The translations under genes were made by a program, and so were the position numbers. The notes below the pieces were generated by a model. That model worked only from the letters and a program-made list of their open reading frames with translations. It was not told where the DNA came from and did not search any database. Shown here piece by piece: positions 46,636 through 58,651 of a stretch of 64,000 nt of DNA (the stretch's first letter is position 1; every line of letters starts with the position of its first letter). Source of the DNA: Papilionanthe hookeriana x Papilionanthe teres (Eukaryota > Streptophyta > Magnoliopsida > Asparagales > Orchidaceae). The DNA lies in contig CM040428.1 in assembly GCA_022702705.1 (NCBI GenBank), positions 97,342,305-97,406,304 on the forward strand. The letters run 5' to 3'.

Positions 46636-47516
46636 GCTCCGAGGAGAATGCATGTTGAAATAGAGCAACAAGTCATTGCGAAGTCAAGAAATTGATAGAA
46701 GTCGACTTCAGACGAGAAGAGAATTATCCGACATGGTTAGCCAATGTGGTGCCAGTTAAAAAGAAAAATGGACAGATAAGGGTTTGTATAGACTTCAGGG
46801 ACTTGAACAAAACATGTCCAAAAGATGAATTTCCTTTACCAATTTCTGAATTAATGGTCTATATAGCATCAAAACATGCAATATTCTCCTTTATGGATGG
46901 ATCATCAGGATATAACCAAATAAAGATATTTTCGGAGGATGAAGTGAATACAGCTTTCCGGATACCCATGGGGATATATTGTTATAAGGTTATGCCATTT
47001 GGACTAAAAAATGCCGGTGCAACCTATCAAAGAGCCATGACACGGATTTTTGATGAATTAATACATAATCAAGTCGAATGTTATGTCGATGATCTGGTTG
47101 TCAATAGTAAACAAAAAGATGATCATATATACAATTTGAGAATTGTCTTTGAACCACTACGAAAATATAATCCTAAAATGAATCCCTTAAAGTGCGCCTT
47201 CAGTGTCACTTCAGGAAAATTTTTAGGATTTGTAGTTCTGCATCGTGGGATAGAAATTGATCCTCTCAAAATTGAAGCTATCCTGAATATGCCTCCTCCT
47301 AAAAATCTAACCCAATTGAGATCCTTTCAAGGAAAATTAGCGTATATACGACATTTCATTTCCAATCTATTGGGTAGATGTCAACCTCTCACTGCCCTTA
47401 CTAGAAAGGATACCAAATTTATGTGGGATGAAAAATGCCAGCACGCCTTTGAAAACATTAAACAATATCTGACAACCCCTCCTGTCTTAGCAGCCCCTGT
47501 ATTAGGAGACCTCTAA
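46636..47516 (+). pseudogene. pol: Reverse transcriptase of element F
   Basis: Readable from APRRMHVEIEQQ at 46636. A frame change and stop near 46690 precede the open part 46692-47516: WLANVVPVKKKNGQIRVCID, FMDGSSGYNQI, MPFGLKNAGATYQRAM and the catalytic CYVDDLVV, then the thumb (LGFVVLHRGIEIDP, LRSFQGKLAYIRHFI) and the connection to RNase H. The active-site Asp residues are all present. Confidence 0.88.
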
Positions 47517-47949
47517 TCCTTTACACCGCAACATTGGACAATTCACTTAGAGCTTTATTAGCACAAGTAAATGAAGAGGGAAAAGAAAGTGCATTATACT
47601 ATTTAAGTCATTGTTTAGTTCCAACGGAAATAAAATACTCGACAATTGAGAAGCATTGTTTAGCCTTGATCTTCGCAGTTTAAAAACTAAGGCGTTATAT
47701 GCTTTCTCATAAGGTAACTCTTATTTCAAAAGTTAACCCATTACAATATTGAATAACACGACCAACACTTTCTGGGAGATTAGCAAGATGGGCAATGATC
47801 TTACTCCAATTTGATATAACATTTGTACCGTTACGTGCTGTCAAAGGATAAATCCAGCAAACTTCTTAGCAGCACATCTAATTCCAACTAGATCACCCCT
47901 TAATGACGATTTACCTGATGAACAAATATCAGAAATAAAAAATTCCAAT
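47517..47949 (+). pseudogene. pol: First (retroviral-type) RNase H of element F, badly decayed
   Basis: Fragments across frames: ILYTATLDNSLRALLAQ, ALYYLSHCLVPTEIKYSTIE, KHCLALIFAV, then a stop, and RWAMILLQFDITFVP. The expected first Asp region reads YTATLDNS. At least five stops are present. In Tat elements this domain is often degenerate beside the second RNase H. Confidence 0.7.
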
Positions 47950-48978
47950 GTGCAACGATGGGAACTCTACTTTGACGGAGCATCATCTGCATGGAAAGAC
48001 AAAGACAAACATACAATTATACCAGGCAAAGCTGGAGTAGGATTGATTTTCATTACTCCAGACAAAACTATGATGCCTTTTTCCTATCATTTGACAGAAC
48101 CATGCACAAATAATGAAGCCAAATATGAAGCGCTCATAACCTATCTAGAATTAACAATATTGATGGAAATTAAAAATATCGACATCTACGGGGATTCCCA
48201 GTTGATTATTAATCAAATTGCTGGCAAATACAAAACTTTGAAGTCACGACTTGAACAGTATTCTCGTCACACTCTGAAATTACTTCAACAAATTCCTGAT
48301 GTAACATTCTTCTTAATCCCGAGACGAGACAATTCTCTAGCAGATGCTCTGGCAAAACTCGCAAAAGAATTCGCATGTCCAGAAGAAGACGACATACCGA
48401 TCTCTATAAGAGGACGACAAGTTCTTTCTCAAATTGATATGGATAATTTACATAAAATCGGTGAAAATATGACAATGACAATAAATGACAAAAATGATGA
48501 TTGGCGACAACCAATCATTCAATATTTACAAACTGGAAAGTTACCTGAAAACACTTCTATTGCCAACCAAATCAAACAAAGAGAATTATCATATGCTCTA
48601 ATAAATGATATTCTTTACAAACGATCTTTTGATCAAAAGTGGTTAAGATGTTTAAAGCAAGTTGAAGCTCAAGAGATTGTTAAGGAAGTTCATTCAGCTT
48701 TATGTGGTGCACATCAATCTGGGCCCAAAATGAAAATGAAAATAAAAAGAATGGGTTATTATTGGCCAACAATGACGGCCGATTGCCTTGACATTGCAAA
48801 GAAATGCCATCAATGTCAAATACATGGGGTAGTTTTACATCAACCTCCAAATGTCCTACACCCAACTATTACATCATGGCCATTTGAATGTTGGGGTTCC
48901 GACATAGTGGGCCCTATAGATCCTCCATCTTCCAAGGGTCATAAATTTATTCCGAGCGACCATCGACTATTTTTCTAA
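47950..48978 (+). pseudogene. pol: Second (archaeal-type) RNase H and N-terminal integrase, element F
   Basis: Open for 342 codons. The RNase H keeps the four acidic residues: Asp in YFDGASSAW, Glu in NNEAKYEALI, Asp in IYGDSQLII and Asp in NSLADALAKLA. This extra RNase H is a known mark of the Tat lineage. Integrase then starts with the HHCC zinc region (EVHSALCGAHQSGPKM, KKCHQCQIHG) and the first catalytic Asp in WGSDIVGPI. A frame change near 48950 ends the open frame. Confidence 0.88.
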
Positions 48979-49756
48979 GTGGGCGTAAGCAACACCACTT
49001 AGAGAAGTTAAGGCGTAACAAGTTCTTCATTTCTTTAAAACACATATCGTTTATAGATTTGGAATTCCTCGAAGGGTCATATCAGACAACGGATTAGCCT
49101 TCAAAAACACGAAAATGAATAATTTTATCCAAAGACACGTGATTGATTGGAGGTACTCCACAATTTATTGCCATAAGGCCAATGGAATAGCCAAAGCTTT
49201 CAATAAAACATTGGTTAAAATCTTGAAAAAGACGTTGAATAACAGCCCGAGACAGTGGCATGAACGATTAATAGAAGCTTTATGGGCTTATAGAACTACA
49301 TACCGAACTCCAACACAGTCTACACCATTTGCTTTGGTATATGGTTACGAAGCCATTTTACCACTTGAAGTCCAAATTCCTTCTCTCAGAATTGCGATAG
49401 CAAACAAAATAACTGAAGAAGAAAATGCTAGACTACAACTTGAAGAACTTGAAAGTTTGTAAGGCAAACGTCTACAAGCCCAACAAAATATCAAACTGTA
49501 TCAAGCAAAAATGATACGAGCTCACGACAAATTAGTTCGCCCCAGAACCTTTCGAATCGGCGAATTAGTTTTAGTTCTTCGAAGACCTATACTAGCTCAT
49601 TGAAAGATAGGTGGTAAATTTGAACCAATATGGGAGGACCCATATGTAATTGAAAAGACATATTCAGGAGGATCCTACCAACTGGTGGATTGTCAAGGAG
49701 AGAGAATCCTGCCTTCAATCAATGAACGTTTTCTAAAGAAATACTATGCAACATAA
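48979..49756 (+). pseudogene. pol: Integrase core and C-terminus, element F
   Basis: Pieces read RFGIPRRVISDNGLAF (second Asp), then the open part 49115-49462. The third catalytic residue is lost: the helix reads ANGIAKAFNKTLVK, with Lys where the family has Glu. ALWAYRTTYRTPTQSTPFAL is well kept. After a TAA at 49460 the C-terminal part continues (RTFRIGELVLVLRRP, a stop, then GKFEPIWEGPYVI) to a TAA near 49756. Confidence 0.82.
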
Positions 49757-49889
49757 AATTAAAAATGAATAACGACTTATTTATAAACTGGGATAATAAA
49801 TTCTTCTTTCCAAAATCATCTTTAATTTTTTTTATGACATATGTTTCATTTGCTGAACAAATGTTTAAAAGGGTAAAATGTCATTCTGT

Positions 49890-49903
49890 CTTATTATTTT
49901 CAG
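49890..49903 (+). promoter_or_regulatory. Candidate splice acceptor before ORF X
   Basis: TCTTATTATTTTCAG is a strong plant 3' splice-site sequence ending five bases before the ATG at 49909. It suggests that the downstream ORFs are made from a spliced RNA. A donor cannot be placed because the 5' end of the element is missing. Confidence 0.45.
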
Positions 49904-49908
49904 GAAAA

Positions 49909-50250
49909 ATGTCTGAAGACAGACTTTTTTTCTTGTTTCAAAATAATATGACCTTCGCCTTGGACCGTCGACACATGGACGAGGGAACGAAAATTCATTT
50001 CAACTTTGACCTGTTGCAGGTTGAATCGATATATCACGGATCGTTACTTTATCTGGTGAATCATAATGAAGTTAATCTGCAAACACCTTTGATAGAATTC
50101 AAACTCCGACAACCCGAAGAGTATGACTTCACAATCAGTGATAGCTCAGATGAGCAAGAATTCATGACTACTTCAGTACAAGGAGTATCTACATCGGGTA
50201 CAAAAAATATGGCGACGGGACTTACTAGATCGCGAGAGACGAAATCATAA
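49909..50250 (+). CDS. ORF X of element F, unknown domain before AlkB
   Basis: I do not recognise this protein. From the ATG at 49909 it reads MSEDRLFFLFQNNMTFALDR, then a compact region with hydrophobic and acidic residues (HFNFDLLQVESIYHGSLLYL), then a Ser/Thr-rich acidic tail (DSSDEQEF). The frame is open further upstream to 49765, but the splice acceptor at 49903 favours 49909. A frame change near 50220 links to a basic stretch (NHNKRLKRQKQ) and a TAA at about 50287, just before the AlkB reading frame. It may once have been the N-terminal half of one protein with AlkB. Confidence 0.5.
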   Translation: MSEDRLFFLFQNNMTFALDRRHMDEGTKIHFNFDLLQVESIYHGSLLYLVNHNEVNLQTPLIEFKLRQPEEYDFTISDSSDEQEFMTTSVQGVSTSGTKNMATGLTRSRETKS

Positions 50251-50293
50251 TAAACGACTGAAGCGTCAAAAACAATTACAAGAAAAATAAAAT

Positions 50294-51249
50294 ATGGAGG
50301 ATAGTAGTCAATCGAAATCACGAACTATTAATACTCCATTTGAAGAAATAAATTCTGCATTAGAAACGACAAAACTAAATCCTACAAAGAAAAATCAAGA
50401 TGGGAAGGCGATTATCACTTCAGCATCAGTCACACCTGCTCAGAGTTTGAAGGCGTCAGATAAGAAAGTTGACAGAAAGAATCACTCAAGGAAAGAGGTG
50501 CGACGAATTCACACTATCGAATGGAGAACCCTTGAACAATATAAGCATGTGAAAAAAAGGACAAAAAATATTCTGGATGGTCTTAAACTGTTTACCAGAA
50601 TATTTGATGAGGATGAACAAGCTGCTATCATTGATCATATTACAAAAGCCCGAAATCAGGGTAGGGTTGTACACCTTCGAAGGAAAACCTATTCTGAACC
50701 CAATAAATGGACTCGTGGCCAGGGCAGACAAACCATCCAATATGGGTGTTGCTACAATTATGCAAGAGACAAAGAAGGAAATCTCCCCGTAATTTTGTGA
50801 CACGAACAAGTAGATCCTTTACCCACTGTGAGAATTAAAATTATCAGACGACTTGTCACTTGGGGGATCATACCTGCAGATTGTGTTCCCGATAGCTGCA
50901 TCATCAACATGTATGATGAAGGAGATTGTACCCCTCCTCATATTGACAGTCATGACTTCGAAAGACCCTTTGCACGGTGTCTTTAATGAACCGTTGCTCT
51001 ATTGTATTTGGGAGGGAGATACAGATTCTCGGACCTGGAGAATTTGAAGGAACATGCCGTATCCTTCTGACTCGAGGATCAGTCCTTTTATTTCAAGGAA
51101 ATGGAGCAGACTTTGTAAAAGACTGCATACCCAACATCGATAGGCCACCAATATCAATCACTTTGCGTCGGATGAAGCCTGACAAAAGACTGGTTGGATA
51201 CCAAGCTATCCCGAAACTTGAAGGATTGAAGCCTTTAGAGTTACCGTAA
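50294..51249 (+). pseudogene. AlkB-like Fe(II)/2-oxoglutarate dioxygenase (ALKBH9/10-type) carried by element F
   Basis: In plants ALKBH9/10 proteins remove N6-methyladenosine from RNA. From the ATG at 50294 a basic, disordered region of about 75 residues leads to the catalytic part: LFTRIFDEDEQAAII, RRKTYSEPNKWTRGQGRQTI, QYGCCYNYARD, VDPLP, LVTWGIIPADCVPDSCIINM, YDEGDCTPPHIDSHDF (metal-binding HxD at 50939-50947), FGREIQILGPGEF, GSVLLFQGNGADF and ISITLRRM (2-oxoglutarate side). Breaks: a TGA at 50798-50800 at an expected Arg codon, and a one-base loss near 50971 shifting to 50977-51249. The distal metal His is Asp (KDCIP at 51121), so this copy should be inactive. No introns are seen, and it follows pol on the same strand. 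Confidence 0.85.
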
Positions 51250-51320
51250 TCCCATAAAAATGTCCGAACACCTGAAACATGTTCGACAAATAATGTTTTG
51301 GAGTGTAGGACGTTTATAGA
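51250..51320 (+). other. Element F 3' region up to the solo LTR, with target duplication
   Basis: Noncoding. It ends in ATAGA (51316-51320), the left copy of the target duplication of giant solo LTR 2. Confidence 0.7.
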
Positions 51321-53419
51321 TGTCGGCATATTTTTGGGTTGTATGTTTAATTTTGAAGAAAGGGTCGCCTACAGAAATTGTCGGTGAATTTTAGATTTAA
51401 TTTAAATAAATAATTTGAAAAGTAGGATTTGATTTTGAAAATAATTTTTAAATTTGAAGATTTTAAGATATGAAATTAAACTGATCTCACATCCCGAATA
51501 GTTTACATAAAAGAGCACCGCACCACAAACCGTGTATCTATCCCAAAGAATAGACACACAGCTTGATAATGGGGCTCAATTAGATAAACTAGAAATGTTT
51601 GTGACATCCGTTTGGTCTGCGAACCAATTTTATAAGCTGACAAATTCCCCTGCTTAATATAAATGAATTAAGCAGGGTTTATATTACCTGGGTTCTTAAA
51701 ATTCCCTATAAGGGCAAGCCCCTATAGTTAATTACATCTTAAGTGACGGGGATCACCTAAGAAAACTCTCGATAATAATCGATAGTTGCGCTCTCAAGAA
51801 TCTCAAAGTTTAAGTTTTCAAGGGATTGAATTTTGGAATTTCAATAGGGAATGGATCAAGTTTGGAACATTTTATTTCAGGAGTTCAAAGGAAGAAAAGT
51901 AGGAGAAGCTGAGGATCCAAGAAGAATCTTGGCAACTTCCCAAACTATCCTATTGTTTGTCTTCAATTTGGGAGTTTATTTAATGTTTCAATCCTGCTGA
52001 TTTTATTTAATTAGGACTTATGTTCGAATGACAAAATCATACAAATAGCCTTGAAGATGTGAGGGTTTATGTCGTACCAAACGACTATCTCGGAGTCCTA
52101 AGACCGGTTAGGGCTTAATTTACACGACCTGATCATGCAAATGCCTAACGAAGAGTTGAGGATTTATGCTGCACTAGGCAAACTACCTCGAAATCCTATG
52201 GCTTTGTTGTTTAATTCTAGGAATGTTTAGCTGATGTAGAGTTGTTTCTTTGACGAAGATGGTCGTGTCGCCCACCGTGCTCCAAGCTCCTTGTTGTTGC
52301 AGAGGTTCAGTTTTAGAAGTCATAAATCAGGAGATGAGAAAAGTGTTTTGGTTTAGAGAAATTCTTAATTTCCAAGTGTTTTTTTATGTTTTAATTAAAA
52401 CAAATCTTAAAATTGATTATAATAACACCGGTTAAGATCCCACGGTTCCATCCTTCCGGCATCATTATTTTTATCGGATTCACTTAGTCCAGATGAATTT
52501 GCTAAACTCAATCGAATGAGTTCCACACTTTCATTTAGACCGTGGGAAATCCCGTTAGCAACACGTAGGTTACATCATCCGAGGTATTCCCGATCATCCA
52601 ACAAGACGTTTTAATTTAGTTGTAATTGTAGCTTTGTATTCTGTTTGTGATTAAATTTTGAGTTGTTTTATATTTTGAAATGTTGTGGCGGTGAATTTTA
52701 TCTTGCAATCACTTTTAATTTAGTTTTGGTTTCAGTTTTAGGGACTATCCTAAAAGTGTGGGTTTTCATGCAACAGTTGTTTATCATGCAAGAAAAGTAA
52801 AGTGTATTTGCAATAAAGTAAATATCAAGAAAATAAATTGTAATAAAATAAAAGCGTACCTGGAGGGTCTTCCCGTCATCCCATGCTGCACTTAAACACA
52901 ATTTAGAATATTTAAGCATTTAAAGCAAGTTCCTCAGTAAAGCTAAGGGAAGGGTTATGGTTTTCTACCAAGTTCCTAATCCTATAGCTAGTCATTTCCT
53001 ATGACGTCCAGGTTCTTGTGTTTTGGTTTGAGGACGATTTTCTTCATCGAAGAATAATTAAGTTCAATTGTTCTTATAAATATCCTATCATATTGAGGAA
53101 GTGCTTAAGAAGAATCTTAAACATCTTTTCAATATTGCTAGAATTGTTTTAAGTCAAAATGAATTTAATTATACAAATGAATTAATCGTCTGAGAATTCA
53201 AGTTTTGTTATCTTGCTCAGTGAACTAGGACATTTGAATATCCTATAAGTGAAGTAACACTTCATTCAACGTTCTGTTTAGGAGTTATGACAACCAAAGC
53301 TTTCGAGGGCAAATTGATGTTCAAATGGTTTATGATTTAATTTCAGTTAACGGGCTTAAATTTGGAATAGTGTTCAAGTTGCTTTATTTTGAATTTCTTT
53401 ATGTCTTAGGTGATGTAAT

Positions 53420-53700
53420 TTTTAATTCAATTTAATTTAACTTTAATTTAATTTAATTTAGTTTAGTTTTAATTTTAATTTAATCTAATTAATTTAAATT
53501 AATTTTAATTTTAACTTGATTTTATTTTTTTTAATTTAATTTAATTTAATTTAATTTAATATGATTTAATTTAATTTAATTTGATTTAATTTAAATTTAA
53601 TTTGTTTTAATTTAATTTTATTTAATTCAATTTATTTTAAATTTTAATTTAATTTTATTTTTAATTTAAATTTAATTGAAATTTTAAAAAGGTTTAATTT
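53420..53700. repeat. (TTTAA)n pentanucleotide tract in solo LTR 2
   Basis: Same position as the tract in solo LTR 1 but less pure and more often interrupted. Confidence 0.8.
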
Positions 53701-55496
53701 AAATAATTTAACTTTAATTTAATTTAATGATTAAGTCTTTTAACATTTTAAATCTTAAATTTGAATTATCATTTTAATTAGGAATTAAATATTATTGAGA
53801 TGATTAATTTAGGGATTCTTAAATTAAAGAACAAATCTCTTCCTAATAATATCCCTATTTTAATAATTCCAATTTTATTATTCTTCCAAATTTAATAAAT
53901 TATTTGATTAAGGTTTATTTTAATTATTTTTAAATTGTTTAATAGGTTTCTACACTTTAATTATTTAAATTTCAATCATCCAAATCATATTAGGATCAAA
54001 TATTTTACTCTTTAATTTTATTAAGCCTAAAGTTTTAATTAAAGGTTAAATTTTAATTACCATTTTGCCCCTTCAAGCTTAATAATTTCATAACTCACGA
54101 AATAGAGCTTAAATGAACTTGAAATTTTTATGTGACTTCACTCATATGTCAATAAAGACATGAGAGGAAAAAATGTGATTTTTCTGTATTTAATTTATTT
54201 ATGTAATTATTTTTGGTGGAAAATAGAGATTTCCAAGGAAAATTTAATAATATGACCAAGGGAAAGTTTCTGTCCTTAAGAAAATTATGGGACATTCCTA
54301 ATGACCGAGAGGACCACTTGGACCAATTTTGGTGATTTTTTGAATTATATTCTTTTTATTATAATTTTTTTTTGAGTTTTGGAGTATTAATTAATTTAAG
54401 AAATAAAATAAAGGTTGAAAAATGAATTTTATATTTTTCAAAAATCTCTCTGATATTAAGGAAATCAAAAAATCAATTTTTACAATTTTTTTATTTTTCT
54501 TTGATTTATTAGAATTATTTTAGTGGAAATGCTAAAAAATACATTTTTTTTTTAATTTTAAAATTACCTTAGGGCTTTAAAATTTAATATCTCATCAAAT
54601 AGACCTAAGAAAAATATGGGGTTTGTTCCTAAGTGATTAAAATTTAAAATGTGACATTTTGGTGAATTTTATTATTTTTGTGATTTTTATTATTTTTAAA
54701 TTATTAAAATAATACAAAAAATCAACTTTTTTAGAAAATTGAAATTTTAATTTTCTTAAATTCTCCTAATATCAGAGAGGCTCCAAAACCAATTTGGTGA
54801 ATTTTTGAAAGTATTTTGAAAGTTATGAATTTTTTAAAGTTTAAATTGGCTAAATGGCTTAATCAACCCATTTAGTAGGGTTAACCAAGTCCAATTGACT
54901 TTAAATTTTTATGGTGGGTTCCTCTGACCCTAAAGGTCAGTGGAGAATTGATTTCAAGTCAATTTGATGTATGATTAGCTCTAATTAATTAAGAACCTAT
55001 TTTGGGTGTTTAAGCCAATTAGGATTATTCCAAGTGGATTAATTCAAAACCTATTTTTCCTAGGGTCCTACTAGGTCATAAGAAACATTACCAAATTTTC
55101 CTAGAATTTATTTCACAACATGCTAATTATTGGATTTAAAATACTCAAAACGACAACATGAATTTGAAAAATCAATAACTTCTCATAGGGATGGCCTCTG
55201 ACCTTGGAAAATTCAGGGAATATTCCCAAGTTCAGAGGCTTCAAAAGCCCTATGGTCTCATGCCATGGTGAATTTCCTATTTGCATGGATAATTAAAATA
55301 ATGAAGAGGGTAAATAAATCATTAAAAATAAAATACTTGATGAAATTAAATGATTTCTTTTCCACATTATTCTCCTCTGTTCACTGAGCAAGAGGGTATT
55401 TTTATTTTATTTTTCTGATTTTCCTACACAACGTTATGCATTTTTGAAGTTTAGGGAATTAAATAAATAGAAAAATCCCTATTTTTCTACTTAAGT

Positions 55497-55640
55497 GACG
55501 CGGCGCCAGCTCAACCTCGGCAGCTCCGAACGCACACACGTCGTCTTCTGATTCGGCGCCGCCCTCCAACTCAGCGCTCTGGGAGCCCGCTGTATCGTTC
55601 CGTCTCCTCATCCGGTGCGATCCTGGCCGTCTGTCCGCGC
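55497..55640. other. CpG-rich block in solo LTR 2
   Basis: Counterpart of 19921-20080 (ACGCGGCGCCAGCTC, TTCGGCGCCGCCC). Fewer CG pairs and more TG/CA than the other copy, consistent with a longer time under methylation. Confidence 0.6.
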
Positions 55641-58600
55641 GTGTATTAAATGAACGACATCCGTTCATCGTCCCCAAGCCTCCTAGCCCGAGAACCGTCC
55701 ACACAAAATCCCTAATATCTCACTCGATACTTAACGGATTTTCGTGTTCTTGTGCTCTATGGATTCGTCTTAAAGAGACGAATACATGCTATACGATGAT
55801 CATGCATTGAAATTAAGGCATTTGAAATGGAGAATCTCCGAAGCTCGGGATAAAGAGTTAGCTCAGTACCTTTGCTCGGAGAAGTGTGGCTTCAATCCGA
55901 GGGTTGTGTCACCTTCGATTGGGTCAAGCAAGCTCCGGATGAAGTCCTTGGCATGATGAATTGTCTAGGTGTGATTTCGACCAAGCCCGATCACAAAGCT
56001 TGGGTACGGAATAGATGGGTGGCACGGAGAGGGGGCTTTTGTTGGTGGATCTCTTCCCTTGGTCCGGGTGAAGGTGTAGGATCAATCAATTTGGGGATTG
56101 ATCCACTGTGGAGAAGTGTCCTGGTTTTGGGTGGAATTTTGGCTGAGAAATTGGGCTCTGTTGGTGGATATTAGGGCAAATTGTCACTGGGGATCAACTG
56201 CTCTAAGTATAGAGAGTGGTCTGGGGCAATTTTGGCAGGGTTTCAGTAAGGTCTGGTTCAGCACCTCTTCATGGCCGAGAGATGGGGTGTTTAAATAGGC
56301 GAGGCTAGAGGGCCTCCTAGGGGGAGTTAGGGGCTGGGATCAGCTGCTCTGGTGAGGAGAAGAACAACCATGGTGGCCACTGGGCATGGGGCAGCTCAAC
56401 AAGGGAGAATTTCAAAGTTTGGCTCACATGTGAGCTCTCGGGTGTGGTGTTTTCCGGCGGCACTGGTGAGTCGGTCGGCCGGGCACTCGGTCACCATCTT
56501 GCTCGGGTGGGTCGGGGTTGGGGTTTAGTGTAGGCAATTGGCAAATGCCATGTGTCAAAAGCTTGGATTAGAATGGTATGGGAGAAGGCTTATTTTGGCT
56601 CAAATTGGTCAACCCATCCCTTTGGGCTAGGTGCACAACCTAATGCTTGGTTTAGGCTGAAGGGAAAGTGATTTGGTTCAGCATAATCAGTAGGGTCAAG
56701 TCACCATCCAAGCACAATTAGGCATAAGCATGGTTAAGAGGAATCATGGGAGTAGTTAATCACCTTATGGGAATGTAGAAAGGACCTCCTCCTTTTGCCC
56801 AATGTGGTAAGGTCACATGTGAGCAACTCGCATGGCTTGCATGTGGCTTAAGAGTGGCTTCATGGCTTGTCTTTGGCTTGGGGAAAAGCTTGGTCAATTT
56901 CATGAAAATGGATTTTAGAAATTTTGGTAATTTAGGAGTGATTTTATGGGATTTGGAATATGGCTTGATTTGGATTTATTTCATCATGGGTTTAGAACTT
57001 AGGAGATGGTTTCATCCAATGGATGATGATATAGGGTTGTAATGTGGGCTTTGGGCCTTTGAAATTTAGTGAAGGTGGGCTTTTAAAGTGATTTATGGAA
57101 GTGGGTTTTTTTGATTTTAGGATGAGAATTTTACAAAGGATTGGATCCAATAAATTTTGAATTTAGTTTAGGAATGTTTCATGAATGATTTGGAATAAAT
57201 TTGAAGTGTTTGGGCTAGGTTTGGGTTGGATTTGGACCTCTTTGGTGAATGGGCCAATGTAGGTCAAATTGGGCTAACTTGGGCCAATGTTGGGCTAGGG
57301 TTTAAATTAATGTAAAATAAATGTTGGGAAATGTTTATGGGAGTGTTTCAAAGAGGTTTTGGCTTTGGTTGGGTCTTGATTTTGGGGTTTGGGCTTATTT
57401 GGGTTAGGTTTGGTTTAAGGTCAAAATTGGGCCTTTTAGCTTTGGGTTGAATTTGAGTGGGGTTTGGGTCTAAATTTTGGGTAAATCATGTTAGTGTTTT
57501 GTTTGTGGGGATGTTAGGGAAGGTTTAGAAAATATTTGGGGTTAATTGGACTTGAATTGGGTTAGTTTGAATTAGGTTTGGGTCATGGGTCCAAATTGGG
57601 CTTTAAGGCCAAAAGTGAAATTGGATTCAAATGTCAATCAAATTGGACTTGGATTTGGTCTAGATTGGTGTTGGGAATGTTGAATTGAAGTTTAGAATTT
57701 AATTGGACCAGAATTTGGGTCAATTGGGTAGGTTAGGTTTGACATTGGGTTCATTTTGGGTTAAAATGGGTCAAATTGGGGGTTTTGACAAAAGTAGGGT
57801 AAATTGACAAAATTGACCCATGGTGTAGTTATACAAAATGAAATTGAGAATATTTGGGATTTTATGGAATTTTCTGGGAATTTTCTGAATTTTTGGGTTA
57901 AGAGGGATATTTTGGGTATTTGGAGGGTATTGGGAGGTATTTTTGGAATTTTTGATATTTTTGGCTATGGATGATCAACTTGATTGGTGAGGAAATGTTC
58001 AAGGTTAATTTTGGGGAATTTTGGGTGATTTGGAAATTTTGAAAAATTTGGATAATTTCAAGGGCTTTGGGTAAGTTTGGCGGGTGTAGGGTCCGGGGGT
58101 CGAAAATTGAAAATTTGGAAAATTGAAGAATAGGTGAATGTAAGTGGAATAAAATCATTTTGGTTGAGCCATGAAGCCATATCAAGCCCACATGAGCCAT
58201 GAAGGGACTCATTTGAGGCATCCACTATGTTGTTCCTAACCCTCTTGCGAGGGCTTAGGGGTTAAGGACCATCCATGTGAATCACCTTCATGAGTCGGGA
58301 GGTCGAGTTAGGTATGGGTGTGTTTTTAGGATGTGTGTGAAAGTGTAGTGTATGAGTGTAGTGTGTGTGTAAGTCGACCCTTCACCGGACCAAGCCACTC
58401 TAGAGGCGATCTGCAGGCCGAAGAGTCTATAGGAACTCATCCTTTAGACTTCCGCATTTGATTTCGACCCTCTAGGTGATTAGGGGTCTACGGTCGAGTT
58501 TGTGGAGTTTACGGGGAGTTAAGAAGTGGTTTGAATTTCTAAGGGGTGGGTCCCAATTCTAATCCTCTAAGATAGTCAAAGGAAAAGCCTAAGGCTAGAT

Positions 58601-58651
58601 CCTAAGTACTAAAAAGAAGAAGAGATGACCTCATCAAAAATGAGGTCAACA

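Larger units (their letters stand above)
51321..58651 (+). mobile_element. Giant solo LTR 2 (7.3 kb)
   Basis: Begins TGTCGGCATA and ends ATGAGGTCAACA, flanked by ATAGA at 51316-51320 and 58652-58656. It is collinear with solo LTR 1 over its whole length: TTTAA repeat (about 53420-53700), CpG-rich block (55497-55640), TTTAAATAGG (about 56290-56299), G-rich part and terminal hairpin (58627-58647). Different target sequences show an independent insertion. There is no coding capacity that I can support. Confidence 0.85.

Noticed and set aside
50294..51249. AlkB region as an ordinary host ALKBH gene
   Set aside because: It has no introns, directly follows integrase on the same strand, lies inside transposon sequence and starts behind a shared splice acceptor. 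A capture by this single copy remains possible.
50294..51249. AlkB region as a plant-virus AlkB insertion
   Set aside because: The motifs (QYGCCYNYA, CVPDSCI) resemble the plant ALKBH9/10 group rather than viral AlkB domains, and no viral replicase or coat sequence is nearby.
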